DNA of 64,000 nt from an uncultured Bacilli bacterium (GCA_910588025.1 CAJUQG010000002.1:1-64000); one strand, 5' to 3'; positions 1 through 8,876 are shown, numbered from the stretch's first letter. The notes: generated by a model from the letters alone, not told the origin. Numbers and translations are program-made.

Positions 1-56
1 TTATACAACAACTTTTTTTAAAAGAAAAGAGCATTGACTTTTGTCAACACTCTGAT

Positions 57-93
57 AATAAGAGAACTTTAGTGTTCTCTTATTGCGTTTTTG
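57..93 (+). terminator. Intrinsic terminator of a gene off the left edge
   Basis: An 11-bp stem (57-67 with 74-84) with a 6-nt loop is followed by a T-rich run on the plus strand. It probably ends a plus-strand transcript entering from the left. A second possible hairpin (GAGCATTGAC paired with GTCAACACTC, about 30-53) lies just before it. Confidence 0.7.
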
Positions 94-140
94 GTGTTAA
101 TAACTTATTATTATATTAATTAAGCTTAGGATGTTTTGTT

Positions 141-1478
141 ATGAACTTAAAAAAATATCGTTTATTTCTTTTGTTGATTGTGATTATTATAATAGGAATT
201 GGAATTTACTTTTTGAATGTTTATAACAATCGTTTTAAAAATTTTATTCGTCCTCATGTATATATTGAATATGGAAATCCTGTTACTAATCAAGATATTT
301 TTGTCACTGATTTGGAAGAAGAGTTTCAGTTTTCTAAGCCTCTTGAACAAATTAAGGATGTAGGAACTTATTCGATGGCGGTGGTAATTCAAAATAAGGA
401 AATGGCATTTGAAATACATATTATTGATTCAACTGAACCAAAGTTAGAAGTAGAGCCTCTTACGATTTTTCTAGATGAACCTTTGCCAAAGACTGAGGAT
501 TTTGTAAAAACTTGTGAAGATTTAAGTCATTGTTCTTACGAACCTATTTCTCTTACACAAAACGTAGGAACTCAAACGGTTTTTATCACAGCTGTAGATG
601 ATTATGGCAATAAAGCTACAAAAGAAACAACTTTAACAATTCTAGAATATTTAGATGCACCGATAATTAATGGATTAAGTGATTTAACTGTTAAGGAAGG
701 AGAAAAAGTAAATTTAAGAACTGGTGTAAAAGTACAAGATAAACGATTTGGTGAATTATCTTTTCAAGTAAATGATTCTGGTGTAAATTATAATAAGCCT
801 GGTATTTATGAAATAATTTATTCTGCTATGAATCCTTTAGGAACTGTTACCTCTAAAACAAGAAAAATTACTGTTTTAAAAAAAGAAGTTACTATTATGA
901 TTGATAATTTTCCAACTTTTTCTCAATATCCAAAGTATCCAAATGGTTGTGAGACAGTAGCGCTTTATAATTTGTTACGTTTTTATAAGGTTTCTGTAAA
1001 TATCGATGAAATGATGAATCGTTTAGTGAAAGGAGAAGGGCTTATTTTAGAAAACGGTGTTTTTTATGGTGGAGACCCAGAAATTGAATTTGTTGGAGAT
1101 CCTAGAGATTTACATGGTTATGGTGTGTTTCAAAAACCTATCTTGTCTTTGGCAAACCATTATAAAAAAGGCATGATTGATTATACAGGTCATTCTCTTG
1201 ATGAAGTACTCACTTTGGTAAAGCAGCAAATACCTGTACAAGTTTGGGTGTCTATTGGTCTTAAAGATACTGGAGTATGTGCTACTTGGACACATCGTGA
1301 AACTAGTAAGCAAATTAAATGGATTTGTAATCTTCATAGTGTTATCATAATCGGATATAATCGTCAAAGTGTCTTTGTTTCTGATTCTTATACCGGAAAA
1401 ATAGAATCTTATGATCGAAAACAATTTGAAAAAATGTATCGTCTTTTTGGACAGAGAGCATTGTATTACCCAAAATAA
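141..1478 (+). CDS. Membrane-anchored C39-like peptidase domain protein
   Basis: This 445-residue protein has an uncleaved N-terminal membrane anchor (about residues 7-26), two Ig-like or DUF5011-like beta modules (about 40-170 and 172-248), and a C-terminal C39_2-type papain-fold domain (about 255-445). The candidate catalytic residues are Cys270 in NGCETV, His399 in NLHSV and Asp415 in SDSYTG. The topology suggests an extracellular cysteine peptidase or amidase held on the membrane. Its substrate cannot be told from the sequence. It is one of the few genes facing replication and stands alone between two terminators. An AGGA ribosome site lies about 9 nt before the ATG. Confidence 0.75.
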   Translation: MNLKKYRLFLLLIVIIIIGIGIYFLNVYNNRFKNFIRPHVYIEYGNPVTNQDIFVTDLEEEFQFSKPLEQIKDVGTYSMAVVIQNKEMAFEIHIIDSTEPKLEVEPLTIFLDEPLPKTEDFVKTCEDLSHCSYEPISLTQNVGTQTVFITAVDDYGNKATKETTLTILEYLDAPIINGLSDLTVKEGEKVNLRTGVKVQDKRFGELSFQVNDSGVNYNKPGIYEIIYSAMNPLGTVTSKTRKITVLKKEVTIMIDNFPTFSQYPKYPNGCETVALYNLLRFYKVSVNIDEMMNRLVKGEGLILENGVFYGGDPEIEFVGDPRDLHGYGVFQKPILSLANHYKKGMIDYTGHSLDEVLTLVKQQIPVQVWVSIGLKDTGVCATWTHRETSKQIKWICNLHSVIIIGYNRQSVFVSDSYTGKIESYDRKQFEKMYRLFGQRALYYPK

Positions 1479-1480
1479 AA

Positions 1481-1507
1481 CATCAGATGATTCTGATGCT
1501 TTTTTGT
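1481..1507. terminator. Bidirectional terminator between C39-like gene and ung
   Basis: A 7-bp stem (1481-1487 with 1492-1498) is followed by CTTTTTT on the plus strand and by TTTTATTTT on the minus strand. It serves two convergent genes. Confidence 0.75.
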
Positions 1508-1535
1508 GGATAAGTATGTGGTTATCCACGTTTTT
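1505..1535. other. Inverted pair of DnaA-box-like sequences / hairpin
   Basis: TGTGGATAA (1505-1513) and TTATCCACG (1522-1530) form an 8-bp inverted repeat, GTGGATAA/TTATCCAC, at the ung stop codon. Each arm is a DnaA box or one base from it. On the plus strand a T5 run follows, so a back-up terminator for the upstream gene is an equally good reading. Confidence 0.4.
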
Positions 1536-2202
1536 GTAAATCCCAATTAATGGGAGTGATATGATGTTGTTTTAAAAATTCATTGGTTTTAGAAAATGGT
1601 TTACTACCAAAAAAACCATAATTTGCTGCAAAAGGACTTGGATGAGCACTAGTTAAGACAAGATGTTGGGGATTTGTTATTAATTCTTTTTTCGCCTTAG
1701 CAAAATTTCCCCAAAGAATAAATACCACAGGTTCTTCTTTTTCATTTAAGATTTTAATAATATAATCTGTTAATCTTTCCCATCCGAGATTACGATGAGA
1801 GGCAGGAGTATCTTTTACTACGGTTAAGACAGCGTTTAAAAGTAATACGCCTTCCTTGGCCCATCCTGTTAAGTCGCCACTATTTCTTCTAGGAATCCCT
1901 AAATCACTTTCTAATTCTTTATAAATATTTTGAAGAGATGGTGGTACTTTAATGCCTTCTTGGACAGAAAAAGATAGTCCATGTGCTTCTCCAACTCCAT
2001 GATAGGGATCTTGTCCAACAATTACTACTTTGGTATGTTCAAACGAAGTCAGTTTTAAAGCATTAAAAATATAATTTTTGGGAGGAAAGATTTCTTTGGT
2101 TTGATATTCTTGTTCCACAATGGTCATAAATTTTTGAAATCCTTCGCTTTCCCAAATGACTTTTAATTTTTCATCCCAGTCATTGCCAATTTGTATCTTC
2201 AT
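1522..2202 (-). CDS. ung: Uracil-DNA glycosylase
   Basis: Family 1 uracil-DNA glycosylase of 226 residues, the usual length. It removes uracil from DNA at the start of base-excision repair. The water-activating motif GQDPYHG (catalytic Asp) and the DNA-intercalating loop HPSPFA are both intact. The ATG at 2202 follows an AAGGAGG ribosome site with good spacing. It sits 12 nt after rlmH in a minus-strand run with walJ and the M23 gene. Confidence 0.97.
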   Translation of the reverse strand: MKIQIGNDWDEKLKVIWESEGFQKFMTIVEQEYQTKEIFPPKNYIFNALKLTSFEHTKVVIVGQDPYHGVGEAHGLSFSVQEGIKVPPSLQNIYKELESDLGIPRRNSGDLTGWAKEGVLLLNAVLTVVKDTPASHRNLGWERLTDYIIKILNEKEEPVVFILWGNFAKAKKELITNPQHLVLTSAHPSPFAANYGFFGSKPFSKTNEFLKQHHITPINWDLQKRG

Positions 2203-2214
2203 GAATAGACCTCC

Positions 2215-2652
2215 TTACTTATGGTACGTTTCATGATTTAATATTTTAAAAGAGCGATAAATTTGTTCTAATAAAATTCCTCGAAATAAGCCATGAGGAA
2301 AAGTAAATTTCGAAAAGGTTATACTTTCTTTTTTTAATTTTTTTATTTCTTCTGGAATTCCTAAGGAACTGCCAATGATAAAAGTTATATTACTTGTTTT
2401 TAGAAATAATTGGTCGAGATGTTGAGAAAATTCTTCACTACTATAGGATTTTCCTTCAATTTCTAACGTGATAATATAATCTTTTAAGTCTAATACTTTT
2501 AGAAGATTATTTTTTTCTTTTTCTAATGATTCTTCATCTTTTACCTCAATGATTTCTAATTTATGATATTTTTGAATTCGTTTTTGATAATCTAGAATCA
2601 ATTCTTTTAAATAGGATTCTTTTATTTTTCCAACACATATTATTTTAATCAT
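2215..2652 (-). CDS. rlmH: 23S rRNA pseudouridine-1915 N3-methyltransferase RlmH
   Basis: SPOUT-class methyltransferase of about 145 residues that methylates pseudouridine 1915 in helix 69 of 23S rRNA on assembled ribosomes. The C-terminal knot shows FIIGSSLGIPEEI and the TFPHGLFRGILLEQIYRS block that binds S-adenosylmethionine. The frame can be extended to a TTG at 2658, but GAAGG lies six bases before the ATG at 2652, so that start is preferred. The ATG overlaps the end of walJ, which suggests coupled translation. Confidence 0.96.
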   Translation of the reverse strand: MIKIICVGKIKESYLKELILDYQKRIQKYHKLEIIEVKDEESLEKEKNNLLKVLDLKDYIITLEIEGKSYSSEEFSQHLDQLFLKTSNITFIIGSSLGIPEEIKKLKKESITFSKFTFPHGLFRGILLEQIYRSFKILNHETYHK

Positions 2653-3409
2653 TCGCAACCTTCGTTATTTCATTTTGTTTTGCACAGGTAATATCGGAAA
2701 AAGCAATCTGATATTCTTGGAACGTTTGATGAATAGTTTCTAGTGCTTTTTCTTCGGTATTATTTTTATGCGATAAGTGCATTAAGACAATTTTCTTGGT
2801 ATTATCACCAATTAATTTAGTTAAATAAAAACTAGCATCTTTATTCGATAAGTGTCCACTGGTGCCAAGAACTCTTGTTTTTAACCATTTGGGATAAGGA
2901 CCATTCATAAGCATTGCTATATCATGGTTGCTTTCAAATAAATAATAATTTTTATTTTTTAACATTTCAAAATATTTCCGATTTAAGTAACCGGTGTCAG
3001 TTAAGTAAACTGCTGATTCTTCTTGATTTTCAATAATAAAATTTCTGGAATCTGTCACATCATGTGATGTTTTGATTGAAGTAATTTTTAATGAATCCAT
3101 GATGATATTATCTTCGTAAATGATGATATTATCGTAAGCTTCTAAATTTGGTAAATCAAAGAACATTTTTTGCGTCATATATACTTTAGGATGATATTTT
3201 TTTACAAATCGTTCTAAGGCTGCTACATGGTCATTGTGGGTATGACTGATAATAATCGCTTCAATATTTTCGGGAGTTTCATCAATTTCTTTTAAGCGAT
3301 CGGTAATATATTTTACATTTTTACCAATATCAATTAGTATTTTATGATTATTAGAGGAAAGGAAGGTTACATTGCCTTCCGAACCACTTGCTAAGACACA
3401 CAATTTCAT
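2645..3409 (-). CDS. walJ: WalJ/YycJ metallo-beta-lactamase-fold hydrolase
   Basis: Metallo-beta-lactamase-fold protein of about 254 residues. It has the SHTHNDH metal-binding motif, further metal ligands around TSHDVTDS and YLTDTGY, and GTSGHLSN near the C-terminus. The family includes B. subtilis YycJ/WalJ, a 5'-3' exonuclease-like protein linked to mismatch repair and to the WalKR locus. No walKR lies in this window. The ATG at 3409 shares one base with the stop of the upstream M23 gene (TAATG), so translation is probably coupled. A longer frame to 3436 lacks a better ribosome site. Confidence 0.92.
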   Translation of the reverse strand: MKLCVLASGSEGNVTFLSSNNHKILIDIGKNVKYITDRLKEIDETPENIEAIIISHTHNDHVAALERFVKKYHPKVYMTQKMFFDLPNLEAYDNIIIYEDNIIMDSLKITSIKTSHDVTDSRNFIIENQEESAVYLTDTGYLNRKYFEMLKNKNYYLFESNHDIAMLMNGPYPKWLKTRVLGTSGHLSNKDASFYLTKLIGDNTKKIVLMHLSHKNNTEEKALETIHQTFQEYQIAFSDITCAKQNEITKVAND

Positions 3410-4926
3410 TAGTATAAACTCCATGGACTTAGCCAACGACTTCCTGGACTATGTGGAAGACCAATTGAAACTCCGTAGTGTAGATGGGTACCAGTAGAAG
3501 AACCACTAGAGCCCATTAAACCGATGACTTGACCACGTCCCACACGATCACCTACATTTACTTTTAAATCTTGAGTTAAATGGGCATACATTGTGTAGTA
3601 GTTATTACTGTGTTGAATCACAATGTAATTTCCGTAACTCATTCCACACCAAGAGCCATAGTATCCAATATTGGCACAAGTATTATTGATTTGTACTACT
3701 GTTCCATCTTTAGCAGCATAGATTGGTGAACCAAAACCTGTTCCTGAAATATCAAGAGCATAATGGAAAGATCCCCAACGCCATTCATAGTTTGTTGTAA
3801 TAATGTATGGACGGTTGGTTGGCCATCCCCAATTTCCAGTATTTAGTGGAGGTCTTCCAGAAACGGTTGGTCTTGCTTTTCCGATGGTAGCAATCTCATT
3901 TACGGCTTCACGAATTGTAACAGAACTAATTAATACTGTTCCTTGGCTTCGTTCTCCATTGGTCATTTTCACTTCTTGGGTGGTTCTTACAATACCAGTA
4001 ATTCCTGCTTGAGTAATTTCTCGATAATCATAAGGCTTTGAGTTATCACGTATTTCTTCTGATTCATATACTTGCTCTGTATCTTCGACTACATGTAGTT
4101 CTTCTACCAAGGTAAGAACTGGACTAATTAAGTCTACGGAAACTTCTTCCCCAATGGCAAGTAAGCTATCTTTACTTTTGAACCTTGGATTGGCAATTAA
4201 AAATTCTTGGGTATTTAATTGATTTGCTTCTGCAACGCCCGCAATAGTGTCACCTTTTTGAACAGTATATTTTTTACTAGCTTGTTCTTTTCCAAATAAC
4301 AGAAATTGACCAAGTTCTGTAGCATCTGTGTATATTTTATCTTTAATACTGATGTTCGATTCTTTTACGGTAATACTTTCTTCAAAATACATGTGTTCAA
4401 TAATTTGACCTACATTCGTTATCTCTTCTTGGGTATTGTTGATATAATTTTGATAATCTTCTTTATCTACAAAGGCTGTAATAAGCATTTCTAACGCACT
4501 TTTAAAAATCTCGGTATCAAGTACATAAATAAATAATTTCTTTTCATCACTTTCTTCGGTTTTCTTTTTGGTGATAGAAATGGTGTATCCTTTGATGGTG
4601 AAATCGCCTTTATCTTTTACTTTGTTATAAATCTCTTCTACTGGAGTAATTTCTTCTTCATAGGTTTTATAACGAATAATTTCAAAGTTATTTGGAGGAT
4701 ATACTTTATCTACTCCATAAGTTGTTTTGATATCGGTTTGCTCTTCATTAATTTTATTTAATAATTCTTCTTGATTATTAATTAATCCTAATTTTTGACC
4801 GTTTAAATAAACTTGGAAAACAGTTTTGGATGAATCTTTTAAACGATTACCAAAACCAATTAAAAGCATAATAGCGATAGATAGTATTGTTATTAACAAT
4901 GTAATACCTTTTTGCTTTTTATTCAT
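3409..4926 (-). CDS. LysM/G5/M23 murein endopeptidase
   Basis: This 505-residue cell-wall hydrolase has an N-terminal signal anchor (about 8-25), a poorly conserved stalk, a LysM domain (about 217-262, starting YTVQKGDTIAGVAEAN), a G5 domain (about 275-350) and a C-terminal M23 LytM domain. The M23 zinc ligands are present in HYALDIS and in the HLHYGV motif, so the enzyme should be active, unlike SpoIIQ elsewhere in the window. It should cut peptide cross-bridges while LysM holds it on glycan. It overlaps walJ by one base and follows dnaB after 5 nt. Confidence 0.9.
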   Translation of the reverse strand: MNKKQKGITLLITILSIAIMLLIGFGNRLKDSSKTVFQVYLNGQKLGLINNQEELLNKINEEQTDIKTTYGVDKVYPPNNFEIIRYKTYEEEITPVEEIYNKVKDKGDFTIKGYTISITKKKTEESDEKKLFIYVLDTEIFKSALEMLITAFVDKEDYQNYINNTQEEITNVGQIIEHMYFEESITVKESNISIKDKIYTDATELGQFLLFGKEQASKKYTVQKGDTIAGVAEANQLNTQEFLIANPRFKSKDSLLAIGEEVSVDLISPVLTLVEELHVVEDTEQVYESEEIRDNSKPYDYREITQAGITGIVRTTQEVKMTNGERSQGTVLISSVTIREAVNEIATIGKARPTVSGRPPLNTGNWGWPTNRPYIITTNYEWRWGSFHYALDISGTGFGSPIYAAKDGTVVQINNTCANIGYYGSWCGMSYGNYIVIQHSNNYYTMYAHLTQDLKVNVGDRVGRGQVIGLMGSSGSSTGTHLHYGVSIGLPHSPGSRWLSPWSLY

Positions 4927-4931
4927 ATTTT

Positions 4932-6281
4932 TTAGAACCCTTCCTCTTCCGTCTTTAGATAATTTTTAAAACTACTTTTATCTAATTCAAATAAAAGTTG
5001 ATAAAGTCCTGTTCCACCACGACGATGTTTGGCAACAATTAAATCGGTAGGAACAATATTCTGTTTATTATCGGCACTTTTATTTTCATAGTAATCTTGA
5101 CGATTAATGAATAATACTAAATCAGCATCTTGTTCAATTGAACCTGATTCACGTAAGTCAGCAAGACGAGGTTGATTAGATTCTCTTCTTTCTGCATTAC
5201 GGGAAAGTTGCGCTAAAGCGATGACAGGAACTTTTAATTCCATTGCCATAGTTTTAAATGATCTTGAGATTTCAGATACTTCGACTTGTCTTGATTCAGG
5301 TCTTCCTCCTGTTGTTACTAACTGTAAGTAATCGATGATAACTAGTCCTAAGCCTTTTTCACTGGAGGCAAGACGGCGACATTTGGCACGAATTTCAGGG
5401 GCCGTAATACCAGCATTATCTTCAATATAGATATTGGTTTCTGCAAGCTCACTTAGGGCTTCGTTATAACGTTTCCAATCGTTGTGACCAAGCATACCAG
5501 TTTTTAGTTTATCTCCTTCAATTTGACCAACGGAACTAATCATACGATTGACTAATTGTTCAGCAGACATTTCTAAGTTAAAAATAGCTATGGCTTTGTC
5601 GGTACTAAATGCTGCGTTACATGCAAGGTTTAAGGCAAATGCAGTTTTTCCCATACCTGGACGAGCGGCGATAATAATTAGCTCTCCTTCATGCAGACCA
5701 GCTGTGGCTTTATCTAAATCATAAAAACCTGTGGTAATCCCGGTAATTGTACTTTTATTTTTCGCCATATTTTCTAAATTTTCTTGTGCTTGACGAAGTG
5801 CTGTACTAATGGGAATTAACTCACTCGTTTTTCGCGTTTTGACAACATTTAAAATGTTTTTTTCGGCATGATCTAATAAAGATGTTAAGTCATTGGTTTC
5901 TTCATAAGTATCGGTAATAATATCGGTAGCAGTATCGATTAAACGTCTTCTCGTAGCTTTTTCTTTGACAATTTTTATATAATAATCCAAATTAGCTGTC
6001 GTTGCTACAGAATCGATGACTTCACTTAAATATTCAATTCCACCAATAGCATTTAAGTTTTTTTGTTTATCTAATTCATTTTTGACAGTAGTGATATCAA
6101 TGGGAGTGCTTTCTTTGTATAAACTTTTTAAAGCTTCATAAATTTTACGATTTGCTTCATTAAAAAACATGTCAGAATCTATTTCTTCCACTATCTTTTC
6201 CATAGCAAAGTCATTTAAAAAAGCGACTCCTAAGACACTCATTTCTGCTTCATTGTTTTGAGGCATTTTTCTAGATGCCAT
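4932..6281 (-). CDS. dnaB: Replicative DNA helicase DnaB
   Basis: Hexameric replicative helicase of about 449 residues (DnaC in B. subtilis naming). The N-terminal collar domain starts at NNEAEMSVLG. The RecA-like domain has Walker A GMGKTAFA, Walker B VIIDYLQLV and the arginine-rich ADLRESGSIEQDAD block. Translation could start at a GTG (6290), but AGGTG lies about six bases before the ATG at 6281, a spacing seen at many starts here. It directly follows rplI, as is common in Firmicutes. Confidence 0.97.
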   Translation of the reverse strand: MASRKMPQNNEAEMSVLGVAFLNDFAMEKIVEEIDSDMFFNEANRKIYEALKSLYKESTPIDITTVKNELDKQKNLNAIGGIEYLSEVIDSVATTANLDYYIKIVKEKATRRRLIDTATDIITDTYEETNDLTSLLDHAEKNILNVVKTRKTSELIPISTALRQAQENLENMAKNKSTITGITTGFYDLDKATAGLHEGELIIIAARPGMGKTAFALNLACNAAFSTDKAIAIFNLEMSAEQLVNRMISSVGQIEGDKLKTGMLGHNDWKRYNEALSELAETNIYIEDNAGITAPEIRAKCRRLASSEKGLGLVIIDYLQLVTTGGRPESRQVEVSEISRSFKTMAMELKVPVIALAQLSRNAERRESNQPRLADLRESGSIEQDADLVLFINRQDYYENKSADNKQNIVPTDLIVAKHRRGGTGLYQLLFELDKSSFKNYLKTEEEGF

Positions 6282-6290
6282 TTTCATCAC

Positions 6291-6731
6291 CTACTTTTTT
6301 AATGTAACTTTTAAATCAAATATTACTTTTTTATGTAATTCAATTTTTACCATGTGTGTTCCTAAAGAATCAATGGGAGTAGAAATTTTAATACATTTTT
6401 TATCTATCGAAAAACCAGAATTTTTTAAAGCTTCGCTAATTTGTTTGGAAGAAACATTTCCAAAAACACGGTCTTCTTTACCTGTTTTTACTTGAAAAGT
6501 AAATTCTTTCTTTTGTAAAATATCGGCCATTTCTTGATAACTTTTTACTAAAGCATCTTCTTCTTTTTTACGAGCTTCTAGCTCAGCATTTAATATTTTC
6601 TTACTTCCTTCTGTTACGGGAACAGCTAGTCCATTTTTGATTAAGAAATTATTTGCATAACCATCGGATACATTAATAATGTCATCTTTTTTTCCTTGTT
6701 TTTTTACGTCTTGCAATAATATAACTTTCAT
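6291..6731 (-). CDS. rplI: 50S ribosomal protein L9
   Basis: L9 of 146 residues with the typical N-terminal rRNA-binding domain (starting MKVILLQDVKKQGKKDD and containing YANNFLIKNGLA), a long connecting helix and the C-terminal domain. It sits on the large subunit near L1. AAGGAGG precedes the ATG. It runs directly into dnaB, whose start region overlaps its stop. Confidence 0.97.
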   Translation of the reverse strand: MKVILLQDVKKQGKKDDIINVSDGYANNFLIKNGLAVPVTEGSKKILNAELEARKKEEDALVKSYQEMADILQKKEFTFQVKTGKEDRVFGNVSSKQISEALKNSGFSIDKKCIKISTPIDSLGTHMVKIELHKKVIFDLKVTLKK

Positions 6732-6791
6732 TTATTTAAAGCCTCCTTTTGGTACTATTTATTATATCAAATTATTTGTTTTTCTTAAACC

Positions 6792-7652
6792 TTATCTTGA
6801 AAGCCTCATTTGTTTTTCAAGATAAATAGAATTTCGCACTAGCTTTCTAGATAAATCTTTTTTCACGTTTCTTGGTAAAGTAAAAGATAAATCATTTTCC
6901 ATATGCTCATAAATTCTTGTTGTATCTAAGGTTAAAAACTTTTCTATGTAGTATTTTAGAAGTTCTATTTCTTGTTTGGTGGCATAGTCTAAAAAGTGGC
7001 CTACTGTTTGTTTTGGCTCTTCCATGTAAGAAGATTTTATATATGGTAAACAGAATCTTGTATGATTCATTATGTTAAAACTCGTTAAACTATATCCTCC
7101 AAAATCAAAATATGGGAAGAAATCGAGCATTGGCTTTTCTACAATAATCATATTACGATCATGTAAATCACGATTTCCAGAAAGAATTTGAATGATAAAT
7201 TGTTTTAGTAATGATTCATTTAATTTCTTTAATTCTTCTGGTTTTAACTGACTATAATGAAAAGCAAATATTTTTTCTAACTCTTTTACATTAAATAAAT
7301 CAGAAAGGGAAGAATGACGATATTCGCATGAGGCATGATGGCGAAAGTTTTGAATTAACGCTGATAAGTTTTTTATTTTTTGATCTTTTTGCTTTGCATT
7401 TTTGGTGATAACTCCCAGTTTCCCTTGGTTTGATGCTAAATCATATCCTACATTTGGGATTCCTAATTCTGTCAGAGCATAACTCCAAAATACTTCTTTG
7501 TAACAAGTATTAATATTTTGATATTCTTTATAAAGAGATTCAAATCCATCAAGGATAATCCATGCCACACAATATTTTCCATCGATTTCTCTTTGGCAAG
7601 TTCTAATTAATTCATATTCTTTTATTTGTAAAAAACCTTTTTTTCTTTCCAT
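6792..7652 (-). CDS. HipA/PI-kinase-like fold protein, function unknown
   Basis: This protein of about 286 residues has a kinase-like catalytic block: GNRDLHDRNMII (about residues 160-171) followed by FFPYFDFGGYS. That pairing resembles the D-x-H-x-x-N loop and the later metal-binding Asp of HipA-type and PI3/4-kinase-like proteins. I see no HipB-like antitoxin beside it and no HipA N-terminal subdomain. It lies between rplI and rpsR in a housekeeping cluster, so it is probably a fixed lineage gene. The start is ATG 7652 rather than the in-frame GTG at 7661. Family assignment is tentative. Confidence 0.55.
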   Translation of the reverse strand: MERKKGFLQIKEYELIRTCQREIDGKYCVAWIILDGFESLYKEYQNINTCYKEVFWSYALTELGIPNVGYDLASNQGKLGVITKNAKQKDQKIKNLSALIQNFRHHASCEYRHSSLSDLFNVKELEKIFAFHYSQLKPEELKKLNESLLKQFIIQILSGNRDLHDRNMIIVEKPMLDFFPYFDFGGYSLTSFNIMNHTRFCLPYIKSSYMEEPKQTVGHFLDYATKQEIELLKYYIEKFLTLDTTRIYEHMENDLSFTLPRNVKKDLSRKLVRNSIYLEKQMRLSR

Positions 7653-7698
7653 ATTAATCACTTGGGGTTATTCTATCAAAAACAATTTTTTTTGCAAA

Positions 7699-7720
7699 GA
7701 AAAAAACCTTTTTCAGGTTT
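7699..7720 (-). terminator. Terminator of the rpsF-ssb-rpsR operon
   Basis: A 6-bp stem (7704-7709 with 7715-7720) just past rpsR is followed on the minus strand by TTTTTTTCTTT. Confidence 0.7.
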
Positions 7721-7934
7721 ATTTTACAAATGGAATTAATGCCATAAATCTAGCAAATTTAATTTGTTGAGCAATATGTCTTTGATGTTTTGCACATGCA
7801 CCAGTCATACGTCTTGGCATGATTTTTCCTTTTTCATTAATGTATTTATTAATGATCATAACATCTTTATAATCAACACTCTTACCTGCACACATTTGGC
7901 ATATTTTTTTCTTTTTACGTCTAAATTCTGCCAT
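7719..7934 (-). CDS. rpsR: 30S ribosomal protein S18
   Basis: S18 of 71 residues, which pairs with S6 on the platform of the small subunit. The family core RRMTGACAKHQRHIAQQIKFARFMALIPF is complete in the C-terminal half. Two N-terminal cysteines (CQMCAGK) suggest the zinc-binding form. It is the last gene of rpsF-ssb-rpsR, with a good ribosome site 17 nt after ssb. Confidence 0.97.
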   Translation of the reverse strand: MAEFRRKKKKICQMCAGKSVDYKDVMIINKYINEKGKIMPRRMTGACAKHQRHIAQQIKFARFMALIPFVK

Positions 7935-7951
7935 AACTATTCTCCTTTCGT

Positions 7952-8434
7952 TTAGAACGGTAAATCATCATCGGATAGAGCAATTTCATCTCCAAAGTCC
8001 TTAAATGGATCTTCTCCGATATTTGCGGTTGGAGCTTCAGAAGTTTGGTAATTGTCTTGGTAAGTTGGCATTTCTTGAACGAATGAATCGTTGGTGAATC
8101 CAGCATTATCATTACTATTACGAGATCCTAGGAAAGTTACATTGTCTGCTACAATATCTGTTGTATATCTTTTAGAGCCATCTTGTCCGTCGTAAGAACC
8201 AGTTTGAATTCGTCCTTCGACTGCAATTTGACTTCCTTTTGTACAATATTTGGCAATATTCTCTGCCTGACGACGCCAAGCAATACAGCTTATAAAATCT
8301 GCTCCTCTGTCTCCACCTGCTCCTGTAAATGGTCTTGATACAGCTACTGTAAAACGGGTTACATTTGTGCCAGTTGCAGTGGTACGCATTTCTGGATCTC
8401 TTGCAAGCCTTCCGATTAAAATTACTTTATTCAT
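7952..8434 (-). CDS. ssb: Single-stranded DNA-binding protein
   Basis: SSB of 160 residues. The N-terminal OB fold (about 1-108) begins MNKVILIGRLARDPE and includes WRRQAENIAKY. A flexible linker leads to the acidic tail DDDLPF, which recruits replication and repair proteins. It lies between rpsF and rpsR, the standard Firmicute arrangement, with a 3-nt gap after rpsF. Confidence 0.97.
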   Translation of the reverse strand: MNKVILIGRLARDPEMRTTATGTNVTRFTVAVSRPFTGAGGDRGADFISCIAWRRQAENIAKYCTKGSQIAVEGRIQTGSYDGQDGSKRYTTDIVADNVTFLGSRNSNDNAGFTNDSFVQEMPTYQDNYQTSEAPTANIGEDPFKDFGDEIALSDDDLPF

Positions 8435-8437
8435 ATT

Positions 8438-8728
8438 TTACTCCTCGTCTAATCTGATAATTAAATGTCTTAAAATGTTTTCGTCTAATTTTACTTTACG
8501 GTCGAATTCAGTAATTGCTTCTTTGTTTGCTTCAACTTGCAATACATAGTAATATCCATTGATTTCTTTTTTGATTGGATATGCTAATTTCTTTTCACCA
8601 AGTTCTTTGAATTCTGTTACGTTAGCACTCTCAGAAACTAAAATTTTCTTTGCATTTTCTGCAGTTTTTTTAATATCTGAACTTTCTTGAGTGGCTTTAA
8701 CGATAAACATGATTTCATATTTTGTCAT
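8438..8728 (-). CDS. rpsF: 30S ribosomal protein S6
   Basis: S6 of 96 residues with the ferredoxin-like fold. It starts MTKYEIMFIVKA and contains LGEKKLAYPIKKEINGYYYVLQVEA. It leads rpsF-ssb-rpsR and has a consensus-like promoter and a leader hairpin upstream (see those entries). Strong ribosome site AAGGAGGTG. Confidence 0.97.
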   Translation of the reverse strand: MTKYEIMFIVKATQESSDIKKTAENAKKILVSESANVTEFKELGEKKLAYPIKKEINGYYYVLQVEANKEAITEFDRKVKLDENILRHLIIRLDEE

Positions 8729-8752
8729 TATTACACCTCCTTATGGTCTTTG

Positions 8753-8776
8753 CGGCTTTAAATACTAGTTTAAAGC
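8753..8776 (-). promoter_or_regulatory. Possible S6:S18 autoregulatory leader hairpin
   Basis: In the rpsF leader an 8-bp hairpin (8769-8776 with 8755-8762, 6-nt loop) has a CCG (8755-8753) at the foot of its 3' arm. The known S6:S18 mRNA motif is a hairpin with a conserved CCG bound by the S18-S6 complex. Position and CCG fit, but the detailed fold was not checked. Confidence 0.45.
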
Positions 8777-8802
8777 AAGGAGTAATTTCTTACTCGTAGA
8801 AG

Positions 8803-8831
8803 ATTATAACAAAAAAAGTATTCGTTGTAAA
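8803..8831 (-). promoter_or_regulatory. SigA-type promoter of rpsF-ssb-rpsR
   Basis: On the minus strand TTTACA (8831-8826) and TATAAT (8808-8803) are separated by exactly 17 bp. Transcription should start near 8796, giving a leader of about 70 nt. Confidence 0.75.
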
Positions 8832-8876
8832 TGTTTACTTTTCTCTTTATTTTATTCGATTTTAATTTCTTTTATG

